From assembly GCA_030655145.1 (NCBI GenBank), contig JAURWD010000323.1, forward strand, positions 1-49,009: a stretch of DNA of 49,009 bases, read 5' to 3'. The translations under genes were made by a program, and so were the position numbers. The notes beneath the pieces are model-generated. The model was not told the origin of the DNA. It did not search any database and saw only the letters and a list, made by a program, of their open reading frames with translations. Numbering within the stretch: the stretch's first letter is position 1; the number at the start of each line of letters is the position of its first letter. This DNA is from Ferruginibacter sp. Lineage in GTDB: Bacteria; Bacteroidota; Bacteroidia; Chitinophagales; Chitinophagaceae. This document shows positions 25,401 to 31,572 of this stretch, in pieces.

Positions 25401-25754
25401 CCTGGATTGCGTGCCATACCCTACAACTACTACCTCGTCCAGTTTGGCCGTTTCTGCAGCTTCAAGCGAGAGCTCCACGTCAGCAGTGCCGTTCACCTTG
25501 GCCTCCTGCGCCGCAAAACCAGTGTAAGAAAAAACCAGCACCTCTCCACGAGCCGCGTCAATAGAAAACCGGCCTTCCTCATTCGTTTGGGTTCCACCCG
25601 TTTTTCCTTTAACCGTTATCGTGACGCCGGGCAAGGGCTTGCCATCTGTTTCGGAAATTATCCGACCAGAGATCTTTGTCGCCTGGCCCCGGGAATTTAC
25701 CGACAACAGAAAGCATAAAGCGAAAAAGCCTACTTTCAGTAAATGAACTTTCAT
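22458..25754 (-). CDS. SusC/RagA-family TonB-dependent receptor
   Basis: 1098 residues with signal peptide (VGFFALCFLLSVNSRGQ). Order of domains: a carboxypeptidase-D-like domain at about 27-110 (ISGRIISETDGKPLPGVTIT, GRFSIDAARGEVLVFSYTGF), a TonB-box/plug start at DEVVVVGYGTQSRRNVTSSI, the plug with VLKDAAATAIYGARANNGVI near 205-225, then a long 22-strand barrel ending ARTFVFGAHISL. The DEVVVVGYG box and the DAAATAIYG motif are SusC hallmarks. It imports oligosaccharides through the outer membrane using TonB energy. It heads the sialic acid locus and is divergent from the FadR-type regulator across a 184-bp region with a promoter and operator. Confidence 0.96.
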   Translation of the reverse strand: MKVHLLKVGFFALCFLLSVNSRGQATKISGRIISETDGKPLPGVTITVKGKTGGTQTNEEGRFSIDAARGEVLVFSYTGFAAQEAKVNGTADVELSLEAAETAKLDEVVVVGYGTQSRRNVTSSIAKLDNQVLATAPRSNLGTALQGTISGMQVVNVSGQPGATPNILLRGGASINSPGSPLVVVDGIIRAYNDIAPDDVASIEVLKDAAATAIYGARANNGVILITTKQGKVGKAEISYKFTEGFNSRREGYNYLGAKDFIYYNRLGNFNSGRTLAQVNSSRGYGLLPDAANLASFDIRRYDATTSGLLSKGWDTVGDPYGGTIIFKDHKGEVENIVFRDTKTQDHYINVMGGNDKGKYFASFDYYKEDGVIIGSGYKRFSGDINGSYKVKPNIEVSTGVNMSTASQVGTIGGEVNTLYRSMAIWPTFNPWIDSAKTIPNPGNSNSDGNPKYWLGKTDRNNEVNRITANAAVKWDIIRGLYVKVSGSGYLNEVINEGFNRANQTYSNIYATPPSYASTSRASFSSFSRDFQKQFNGIVNYTTSFGENHNLNAMLGAEYFGTKAYGVQAAGTNAPTDDITTVNAATTFVAGDNYSVKSEYKIISAFGRLNYDFDQKYLLSLVFRQDGVSSLTEANRVGFFPGMSAGWNVHREKFFDNSGISDIISTLKPRVSYGQNGNVAGLGRYEVQGTYGSTGLYNGNAGFLNTGIINSDLRWEKSKTTDIGVDIGFLKNRITLVFDYYNRETSDLLTNLPLPSYTGFTSVRTNLGSYQNKGYEFAVTANVLNQPGGLKVDLGANASFVKNKVLQLPFNGNEKNRQGGLQVFDPVSGRVTWVGGTQEGQPLGAIYAFRQVSIFRDNDEIAKLAGTRKDLVAGISGPSSTYGSGNITPGDVNWEDVDRNDTIDSRDQVYIGNIYPKWTGGFSASVGYKNFSLFANFDYALGHTIYNDLVARTLGNYQGTFNYFDLQKSAWSPTNTETDIPKVYYADQVAAPLGKKNYTRSNNASANLNSNNSRFYEKGDYLACREISLSYNFSKQLLTRTKVLTNARLFVSATNLFYVTKFTGPTPEPPTVNGVTTGVYTGTYPTARTFVFGAHISL

Positions 25755-25777
25755 AATTGCAATTTTAGGTAGATTTG

Positions 25778-25796
25778 TATTATGTATGACATAATA
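25778..25796. promoter_or_regulatory. Operator candidate for the FadR-type regulator at susC
   Basis: A perfect inverted repeat TATTATGT-ATG-ACATAATA (8-bp arms, 3-bp centre). Its core has the GT-N3-AC arrangement of FadR-subfamily GntR operators. It lies 24-42 bp upstream of the susC ATG, just after and slightly overlapping the predicted -7 box, so bound regulator would block transcription initiation. The regulator gene is divergent and 143 bp away. Confidence 0.7.
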
Positions 25797-25827
25797 AAGG
25801 TAGGGGGAATTTTTTTAAATTTCCAAA
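25795..25827 (-). promoter_or_regulatory. Predicted susC promoter (Bacteroidota type)
   Basis: On the minus strand TTTG (25827-25824) is followed after 21 bases by TACCTTTA (25802-25795). That matches the TAnnTTTG -7 element except for the last base, with a TTTG -33 element at a normal distance. Initiation would fall inside the operator at 25778-25796. The leader to the ATG would be about 30-40 bases. Confidence 0.5.
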
Positions 25828-25911
25828 CAAAAAACAATATATTCTACAATACATTGATTTAAAGCTATATAACCGAATGAATATTAAGAAGAAGTATGAA
25901 ATAATTTTTCA

Positions 25912-25938
25912 TAAATTTGCATTAAGTAATACATATTA
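25912..25938 (+). promoter_or_regulatory. Predicted promoter and second operator of the FadR-type gene
   Basis: TAAATTTG at 25912-25919 is an exact TAnnTTTG -7 element on the plus strand, 20 bp before the regulator ATG. Immediately after it, GTAATAC (25926-25932) fits GT-N3-AC and lies in the short inverted repeat TAATA-CA-TATTA (25927-25938). No convincing -33 element was seen. The layout suggests autoregulation with an extremely short leader. Confidence 0.4.
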
Positions 25939-26649
25939 ATGATGGATACTCTTTTAACAAAGAAAGATTTTACCATAGTGGACACTAGTTCACTTGTAGA
26001 TAAAGTGGAGGCCAGTCTCGTTCAATTGTTGCAGGAACGAAAGCTAAAAGTGGGCGATGCGATCCCAAAGGAAATTGAGTTGGGTGAAACCCTGGGCGTA
26101 AGTCGGACCGTGATCCGGGAGGCCCTCTCCCGCCTGCGGATGATGGGATTGATTGAAACGAAAAAGAAAAAAGGCGCGGTGATCACGAGTCCTGACCTCT
26201 TTGGCATCATGGGAAAAAGCATGAATCCGCACATCCTGAGCCAGGAGACTTTAAAAGAAATATTTGAAATCAGGCTGGTGCTGGAGATCGGGATGGCGGA
26301 TCTGTTATTCCGCCGCATTACCCTGGAGGACATTGAAGAGCTCAAGGCCATCGTCAGCAATGAACCACCCGCCACCCAATATCATTTGTTCAACATAGAA
26401 CATGAAATTGCCTTTCACGGTAAGTTGTACGAGATCACCGGCAATGAGACGATGAAGAAATTTCAAAAAATGTTGTTACCGGTTTTTGATTATGTCCACA
26501 ACAGCGGGTTATTGAAAAAACAACCACTGCTGAAAACATTTCTCTCCCATAAAGGATTGGTTGACATCCTGGAGAATGGCAGTCCCGAGGCATTCCGGAA
26601 TGGTATGCGGGATCACCTTGAAAATCATTTTGCCCGTTTGTTCGAATAG
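25939..26649 (+). CDS. GntR-family regulator, FadR subfamily
   Basis: 236 residues. Residues about 17-85 form the winged helix-turn-helix (KVGDAIPKEIELGETLGVSR, TVIREALSRLRMMGLIETKK). Residues about 100-235 are an all-helical FCD ligand-binding domain with LKEIFEIRLVLEIGMADLLF, HEIAFHGKLYEITGN and a C-terminal MRDHLENHFARLF. The His residues of these segments fit the usual FCD metal/ligand site. The first ATG (25939) is followed by a second at 25942 and either could be used. Divergent from susC with facing operators, it most likely represses the sialic acid locus until a sialic acid derivative binds. NanR of E. coli belongs to the same subfamily, but orthology is not claimed. Confidence 0.9.
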   Translation: MMDTLLTKKDFTIVDTSSLVDKVEASLVQLLQERKLKVGDAIPKEIELGETLGVSRTVIREALSRLRMMGLIETKKKKGAVITSPDLFGIMGKSMNPHILSQETLKEIFEIRLVLEIGMADLLFRRITLEDIEELKAIVSNEPPATQYHLFNIEHEIAFHGKLYEITGNETMKKFQKMLLPVFDYVHNSGLLKKQPLLKTFLSHKGLVDILENGSPEAFRNGMRDHLENHFARLFE

Positions 26650-26807
26650 GGCTTGTTCTAAACTCCCAATGTACGGTTCGGCTATTGTGGAGCATTTGTT
26701 TATGCCAGCCTGGATTTTAATTACCTCTCGTAATAACAAGAAGGTGCTTTTATTCGCTTCCTTGCTCTAACGCTTTTTCACTTTCTCTTCAACAGAGATG
26801 CTTAAAA
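26650..26807. other. Downstream region of the regulator gene, no feature recognised
   Basis: This is the first part of the 343-bp gap between the FadR-type gene and the YceI gene; the second part holds the candidate small ORF listed separately. The ORF-track entries here are out-of-frame extensions of the regulator gene. No clear hairpin with T-tract was identified. Confidence 0.4.
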
Positions 26808-26954
26808 CTACTTCACGTTATCCCCCCGCTTCCCGACTCCGCGGACGATGCGCCGATCACCGCATGTTTCTTTGATATTCTTCTTGATCCAGATCAATAC
26901 TTTTTCTTGCGCCTTCTCAATGGAATGAAGCTCGTGGTGATGATAGCTTTGCAT
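26808..26954 (-). CDS. Candidate small basic protein, 48 aa, below ORF-track cutoff
   Basis: The minus strand reads ATG to TAG for 48 codons: MQSYHHHELHSIEKAQEKVL, then IWIKKNIKETCGDRRIV and RGVGKRGDNVK. It has a His-rich start, an amphipathic helical middle and a basic tail. It is divergent from the YceI gene, with only 38 bp between start codons, and fills an otherwise empty gap. The composition looks like protein rather than random sequence. No family is recognised, no Shine-Dalgarno is visible (normal for this phylum), and it could still be chance. Confidence 0.4.
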   Translation of the reverse strand: MQSYHHHELHSIEKAQEKVLIWIKKNIKETCGDRRIVRGVGKRGDNVK

Positions 26955-26992
26955 ACACAAAAATCAACAGCAATTAAACACAAAAGAGCATC

Positions 26993-27568
26993 ATGAAAAA
27001 GTTAACCATCCTTCTTTCCGCCTTCTTCTTATTAACAGCGTTTACCACGGTTGGTACCTGGACAAACGACAAAGCGCATTCGCAGCTAGCCTTTACCGTT
27101 ACCCACCTCGGTGTGTCGGACGTGTCTGGAACCTTCAATGATTTTGATGTAGTTGTTACATCGTCTAAACCCGATTTTAGTGATGCGGCATTTTCGTTTA
27201 CAGCTAAGGTTGCCTCTATTGATACCCGCGTTGAAGCCCGGGACAATCACCTGAAAAGCGCAGATTTTTTCGACGCTGCAAAATTCCCGGAAATGAGTTT
27301 TAAAAGTAGCGGTCTCGTAAAAGACGGTACAAACAAATTTAAGCTGAGCGGTGATCTAACGATCCATGGCGTTACAAAACCAGTCACTATGAACCTGCTG
27401 TTTCGCGGGGTTACAGAGAACCCGATGTCAAAAGCAACACTGGCGGGCTTTCAACTAACTGGTAGCATTAAACGCAGTGATTTCAACCTGGGAGCTGGCT
27501 TTCCCGCACCAATGATCAGCGATGAAGTGACCATTAAAGCAGACGGAGAATTTATTGCAGGCAAATAG
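26993..27568 (+). CDS. YceI family periplasmic protein
   Basis: 191 residues with signal peptide (KKLTILLSAFFLLTAFTTVG). YceI/lipocalin-like blocks are TWTNDKAHSQLAFTVTHLGV, DTRVEARDNHLKSADFFDAA, FPEMSFKSSG, LTIHGVTKPVTMNLLF and FNLGAGFPAPMISDEVTIKA. The length matches the single-domain family. Members bind isoprenoid or amphiphilic ligands in a beta-barrel in the periplasm; a physiological role is seldom proven. It converges with the alpha/beta-hydrolase gene across a hairpin. No link to the sialic acid locus is apparent. Confidence 0.92.
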   Translation: MKKLTILLSAFFLLTAFTTVGTWTNDKAHSQLAFTVTHLGVSDVSGTFNDFDVVVTSSKPDFSDAAFSFTAKVASIDTRVEARDNHLKSADFFDAAKFPEMSFKSSGLVKDGTNKFKLSGDLTIHGVTKPVTMNLLFRGVTENPMSKATLAGFQLTGSIKRSDFNLGAGFPAPMISDEVTIKADGEFIAGK

Positions 27569-27671
27569 ACCAGGTCGCCAAACGGCTATTTTATGTAGAC
27601 GTTTGAATTAAAGATTTTAAGATTGGGAAATGAAGAGTGGTAAGTGCAGTTGATGGAATATTCCCCGGTAC

Positions 27672-27696
27672 GCCAGGTGCAGATCATGCGCCTGGC
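27672..27696. terminator. Hairpin between convergent genes, possible terminator
   Basis: GCCAGGTGCA and TGCGCCTGGC form a 10-bp stem with one G-T pair and a 5-base loop (GATCA). It abuts the stop codon of the minus-strand hydrolase gene and follows the YceI stop by about 100 bp. No long T-tract follows on either strand, so intrinsic termination would be weak. It may instead protect mRNA 3' ends. Confidence 0.4.
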
Positions 27697-28734
27697 TTAT
27701 TGATCCAGGTTGATCGAAATATAATTCCGCTGGCGATGCGGATTTTTACCCGCAAAAAGGATTCGATCTACAAAGTCCAGGTCTTGCGAAAAACTTTCCG
27801 GGCTTTTTATTTGTGGATCGCCGTTCACCGCTCCTTCAATTCTCCTTAAGGTCGCGATCATTTTGCCCGTGGCCTCATTCACTTTTTGTTGCATGCTTAC
27901 CGATTGAGAAAAAGGTATAAGTTGGTCTTTGGTGCCATGCACTAACAAGATGGGTGGAAAATCTTTCGTCACCAGTTCAACCGGGTTCATCTCCCGCAGT
28001 TGCGTTTTATTATCCTTCACATTTACTCCCATGATCTTTCCGGCGGCAGCCGACATGGCATCGGGTAATTCGCTGATATCAGAAACCGGGTACCAGGCAA
28101 CCACTCCCTGTACCGCACTTGAAGTGAAAGGATTCCCGAGTGCCCGGTCTTCGAAACCCGGTTGGTTATTTGTCGCTGCCAGCATTTCGGCCAGGTGGCC
28201 ACCAGAGGCCACTCCCCAAACAACAATATTGGTGGCATCCAGCAAATGACGGAACGCATTGGCCCGCACATAGCGGATCGCAGCCTTTGCATCGTGGAGA
28301 GGTTTTGGCCAGGTAACTTCATCAGCGAGGCGATAGTCAACTGAAACAACCGCATACCCCTGGCTGATGGCCTGGAAAATGGGCGCTACTGTTTCAGATT
28401 GTTTACTGCCATAAGCCCAGCCGCCGCCATGAAACACCACGATGCATTTATAGGGTGCCGCACCCGTATCAGGGTAAATGATATCCAATACCTGGCGGGG
28501 ATTTTTTGCAGTTGTATAGGCTATGTCCAGCGCCTTCCTGCGAAACTGGCTCATCCCGATCTTCCTGTCTTTCCCCTGGCGTTGCAGTTCAAATTCTCCC
28601 AGACTCGTCGCTCTTGCGCTATCCTTCGTGGACGTTTCCAAACTTGGCTTTGTCGCAAACTTAGGGGCGGTGCAGGCAAAAAAAACGGTAAGCGCCAGGA
28701 AGGTCGAGCATTGAACGAGTCTATTTGTATCCAT
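27697..28734 (-). CDS. Exported alpha/beta-hydrolase fold protein with altered catalytic motifs
   Basis: 345 residues. The N-terminus NRLVQCSTFLALTVFFAC suggests export, possibly as a lipoprotein (FFAC is a weak lipobox). The fold is that of the acetyl/feruloyl esterase or hormone-sensitive-lipase-like group: VVFHGGGWAYGSK (oxyanion loop) near residue 103, VVSVDYRLADEVTWPKPLHD, AIRYVRANA, and LLVHGTKDQLIPFSQSV (acid). The nucleophile elbow reads WGVASGGHLAEM, with Ala where GxSxG needs Ser. The usual GAGHG histidine position reads EGAVNGDP, with Asn. The protein may therefore be a non-catalytic relative or use a shifted serine. Its 3' end meets YceI; the upstream FMN-reductase gene lies 60 bp away on the same strand. 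Confidence 0.8.
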   Translation of the reverse strand: MDTNRLVQCSTFLALTVFFACTAPKFATKPSLETSTKDSARATSLGEFELQRQGKDRKIGMSQFRRKALDIAYTTAKNPRQVLDIIYPDTGAAPYKCIVVFHGGGWAYGSKQSETVAPIFQAISQGYAVVSVDYRLADEVTWPKPLHDAKAAIRYVRANAFRHLLDATNIVVWGVASGGHLAEMLAATNNQPGFEDRALGNPFTSSAVQGVVAWYPVSDISELPDAMSAAAGKIMGVNVKDNKTQLREMNPVELVTKDFPPILLVHGTKDQLIPFSQSVSMQQKVNEATGKMIATLRRIEGAVNGDPQIKSPESFSQDLDFVDRILFAGKNPHRQRNYISINLDQ

Positions 28735-28794
28735 AATTGTTTGTTTTGTCTGAACGCAGCTCGTTCGAGAAAAGCTGTTTGATTTGATTCCTTA

Positions 28795-29352
28795 TTATTT
28801 CATTCGATTGCTGGCTTCAACGCACCACAAAAGTTCTTCCATGTATTTCGCGGTTCGCTTGTCAGTTGCCGGCTTATCTACCGGTTGGCCATCAGCCTGG
28901 AAGCTATCCTGGACTTTCGCTACTAAATACAGCGAAGGCACCAATAACACCCCTATTTTCCACAAAGAAAACGCGAGTGAAGTATTCACCTGCGCTCCAC
29001 CAAATGGACCCGCGGAAGCCGTCGCGATGGCCACAGGTTTCCGTTTCCACTCAGGAAATAACACGTCAATGGCATTTTTGAGGCTGGCCGGGTATCCGCC
29101 ATTATACTCTGGGGTAACAATTATCACGCCATCAGCCTTTTTAATTTTTTCGGAGAAATCGATCACGCCGGGCGCCGGCTCTTTCATGAATTGGAGCCGC
29201 TCGTCGAATAGCGGGAAATTATAAGCATTCAGGTCTAACATTTCTACGGATGCGAGGTTCTTCTCCCGCAGGTATTGTTCAAAATAGAGGGCAACGCGAT
29301 GGCTGTTTCGCCCGATGCGCACGCTGGAGGAAATGATGGCAAGATGATACAT
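28795..29352 (-). CDS. NADPH-dependent FMN reductase family protein
   Basis: 185 residues with a flavodoxin-like fold. The N-terminal phosphate loop is ISSSVRIGRNSHRVALYF. The family signature is IIVTPEYNGGYPASLKNAID near residue 75-95, followed by WKRKPVAIATASAGPFGGAQ. These proteins reduce FMN, quinones, chromate or azo dyes with NAD(P)H in the cytoplasm, usually as oxidative-stress or detoxification enzymes. The length is standard. The pirin gene starts 31 bp further upstream on the same strand, so the two are probably cotranscribed. The specific electron acceptor cannot be read from sequence. Confidence 0.9.
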   Translation of the reverse strand: MYHLAIISSSVRIGRNSHRVALYFEQYLREKNLASVEMLDLNAYNFPLFDERLQFMKEPAPGVIDFSEKIKKADGVIIVTPEYNGGYPASLKNAIDVLFPEWKRKPVAIATASAGPFGGAQVNTSLAFSLWKIGVLLVPSLYLVAKVQDSFQADGQPVDKPATDKRTAKYMEELLWCVEASNRMK

Positions 29353-29383
29353 ACTGTTTTTTTGTTTTGGAAGGGGGAGATTT

Positions 29384-30097
29384 TTAATTCTGGTTAATGG
29401 GAGTTTCGATCACGATAAACTCGGCACCTGGTTCGATGGTTAGGGTCACTTTATCGGTCTCCCAAACGCCGATGCCATCTTTTGCTTCCAGGGGTGTACC
29501 GGCAACATCCATTTTGCCATCCAGGCAAAAAATGAACAGGCATTTGTTTACCGGGTTGAAAGCATACCTGAGCTGCTGGGCGGTTTCATAATAACCAAGG
29601 GAAATCCGGGCGTTTTGATTGATCCAGCAATGTTCCATACCCTCTTCATTGGATATAATCGTCTTGAGTTGATCCCTCCGCGCTGCCTTTGGAAAACTGC
29701 GTTGCTGGTATCTTGGCGTGATCCCCTGCAATTTCGGTTGTATCCAGATCTGCAGGAAATTCACTGTATCGTCACCAATACTATACTCTTCATGCATCAG
29801 CCCGCTTCCCGCGCTCATGATCTGCACCCCACCTTCTTCAATGATGGTTTTATAACCCATCGAATCAATGTGGTTCATCTTGCCCTGCAATAAAACAGAG
29901 ATGATCTCCATGTTGGCGTGCGGATGAATACCGAATCCTTTGCCGCTTTCTACATAGTCATCGTTGAATGCCAGGAGCGTTCCAAAAGCACTACGCATCG
30001 GGTTATAGTAGTTGCTGAAGCTGAAATAGAAATGACTTTTTAGCCAGCCGATGTCCTTGATAAACCTGCCGGATCCTGGAAAAAATTGAGTTTGCAT
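29384..30097 (-). CDS. Pirin family protein (bicupin)
   Basis: 237 residues, typical of the YhhW-type pirins. Metal-binding cupin motifs are FGIHPHANMEIISVLLQG near residue 55-72 and SAGSGLMHEEYS near 97-108, which supply the His and Glu ligands. NFLQIWIQP follows. The second cupin is weaker, as usual. Bacterial pirins are iron or nickel cytoplasmic proteins; some show quercetinase activity and others act as regulators. The gene lies 31 bp upstream of the FMN-reductase gene, a common redox pairing. A 350-bp gap separates it from the Usp gene upstream. Confidence 0.92.
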   Translation of the reverse strand: MQTQFFPGSGRFIKDIGWLKSHFYFSFSNYYNPMRSAFGTLLAFNDDYVESGKGFGIHPHANMEIISVLLQGKMNHIDSMGYKTIIEEGGVQIMSAGSGLMHEEYSIGDDTVNFLQIWIQPKLQGITPRYQQRSFPKAARRDQLKTIISNEEGMEHCWINQNARISLGYYETAQQLRYAFNPVNKCLFIFCLDGKMDVAGTPLEAKDGIGVWETDKVTLTIEPGAEFIVIETPINQN

Positions 30098-30447
30098 GTT
30101 GTGAATGAAATTTTAAAATTGTTATTCCCGAGCCGGTAACTCTACTAAATCCTGGAAGCAGTAATGGAAAATCCGGAACCCGCTCCGTTTTGAAAAGGCA
30201 ATATTAAAATGAAACAGGTGAAAAAACTTTTTTCATTTTCCCGTTAAAGCAGAAGGTAACCTGGTGAAAAAACATGCATCGCGATAAAACCGGCATTTGG
30301 ACGCCGAGGATTTTTAAGCAAAAAGAAAAGGGAAGTTTAGCGACCAGGGGGTCGATCAGAGACAGCAAGGCATCCGCAATATTGATAGCATGCGTTGCAT
30401 TAAAAATGATGGGAGGTTCACATCAAAAACCTGGGTTTAAAAATTTG
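30098..30447. other. 350-bp intergenic stretch between Usp and pirin genes
   Basis: The plus-strand ORF at 30274-30927 overlaps the Usp gene in antisense and is a shadow. The palindrome TGAAAAAA-C-TTTTTTCA occurs near 30220; it is A/T-only and could be a weak terminator or chance. The pirin promoter is expected at the left end but no exact -7 element was found. Confidence 0.35.
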
Positions 30448-31272
30448 CTAGTGCTGGGGATGAAGCGCAAGAACGGGAACATGACTGTGCAGTACAAATT
30501 TTTTCACGTGACTGCCGTGCAACAATTTTTCAAAAAATCCATGATGTTTCGGCACCACGATCAGGAGGTCAATGCCCGTCTGGTCAGCAAAACGCATGAT
30601 GCCTTCGTCGACCTGCGCAGTACTGATGAAATGATAAAGTGGAACGATGGGCGAAAACATTTGTTTCAGTTGGCCCGTTTTAAAAACACTCACCTCGTTA
30701 AAGTCTGTTTCCTTACCCGTATGCAAAATGTGCAACTCGGCATCAAAGTCCAACGTCATGCGACGGATCTCTTCAATGGGCAGCATCTTAAAAACATCCT
30801 GGAAATCGCAGGCCAGTCCGACCTTCCTGATCCGCGAAAAGTTAGCCGTCACGGGTACGGTGATGACCGGCCAGTTCAGATTTTTGACAGCATACACAGA
30901 ATGACTGCCAAACAGCAAATGGGTTAAGGCTGTGTTGCCCTGGCTACCCATGACAATGCTATATGGACGCATGCGTTGACAAACCAACTCGAGCTGGTGA
31001 AAGAATTGACCTACACGAAGCTCGGTATGGATGGTGATTTTATTATTGGTCCTGGTAATTAACCTCGCCGCTTCATTATTCAGCGCTACCTGTGCATGTT
31101 GGCGTATAGTGCTAACCGTTACGGCAACGGACACTTCCTGCGGCACGTCAGGGATCTCGTAGGTGTGCAGGAGGACGACGTCTGCCTCAATGACCGCGGC
31201 CATATCAGCGGCATAGCTGGCTGCATTCGCAGCGGCGGGAGAAAAGTCGGTGGCAACAATGATCGTTTTCAT
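30448..31272 (-). CDS. Universal stress protein, tandem Usp domains
   Basis: 274 residues, about twice a single Usp domain. Domain 1 (about 1-145) starts MKTIIVATDFSPAAANAASYAA and has the full ATP-binding pattern G-x2-G-x9-GS in GSQGNTALTHLLFGSHSVY, ending WPVITVP. Domain 2 (about 150-274) is more diverged, with LLIVVPKHHGFFEKLLHGSH and VPVLALHP, and lacks the first glycine pair. So domain 1 probably binds ATP and domain 2 may not. Such tandem proteins are cytoplasmic and respond to starvation, redox or oxygen stress. A 300-bp gap separates it from the TPR-histidine kinase gene upstream. Confidence 0.92.
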   Translation of the reverse strand: MKTIIVATDFSPAAANAASYAADMAAVIEADVVLLHTYEIPDVPQEVSVAVTVSTIRQHAQVALNNEAARLITRTNNKITIHTELRVGQFFHQLELVCQRMRPYSIVMGSQGNTALTHLLFGSHSVYAVKNLNWPVITVPVTANFSRIRKVGLACDFQDVFKMLPIEEIRRMTLDFDAELHILHTGKETDFNEVSVFKTGQLKQMFSPIVPLYHFISTAQVDEGIMRFADQTGIDLLIVVPKHHGFFEKLLHGSHVKKFVLHSHVPVLALHPQH

Positions 31273-31572
31273 GGCTTAAAATTTAAGGTTTTAAAAAAAC
31301 GAGGGTGCGATCGGAACACAAGGGATAAGGGACGAGGGCGAGATGGAGCAATACGTATAAAAAATAATCCGGCAACTATAGAAATTGATACCAGGGTTTG
31401 TTGATAAATACAGCAAATTTCAGACCCAATAAACATGCTTGACGATCTAATAAAGACCGGCGAAAATGCGCAAACAAGAGCCCGGGCAGAAACCAAAGGC
31501 GGATGTGGAACATAGACGCATCAAACGGAGTGTAAAATGGCAGTATCCGGGCTTGAAGTAAGGTAGTTGGGC
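31273..31572. other. 300-bp upstream region of the Usp gene
   Basis: It lies between the histidine kinase stop and the Usp start, both on minus. The 75-codon minus-strand ORF at 31269-31496 overlaps the Usp start and has no recognisable features. No exact TAnnTTTG element was found, although the Usp promoter should be here. A/T-rich stretches lie near 31355-31420. Confidence 0.35.

Noticed and set aside
25939-26649. NanR orthology of the GntR regulator
   Set aside because: It shares only the FadR subfamily and locus context with E. coli NanR, so the gene symbol was left empty.
30274-30927. 217-codon plus-strand ORF
   Set aside because: Antisense shadow of the Usp gene, which has clear domain motifs on the minus strand.
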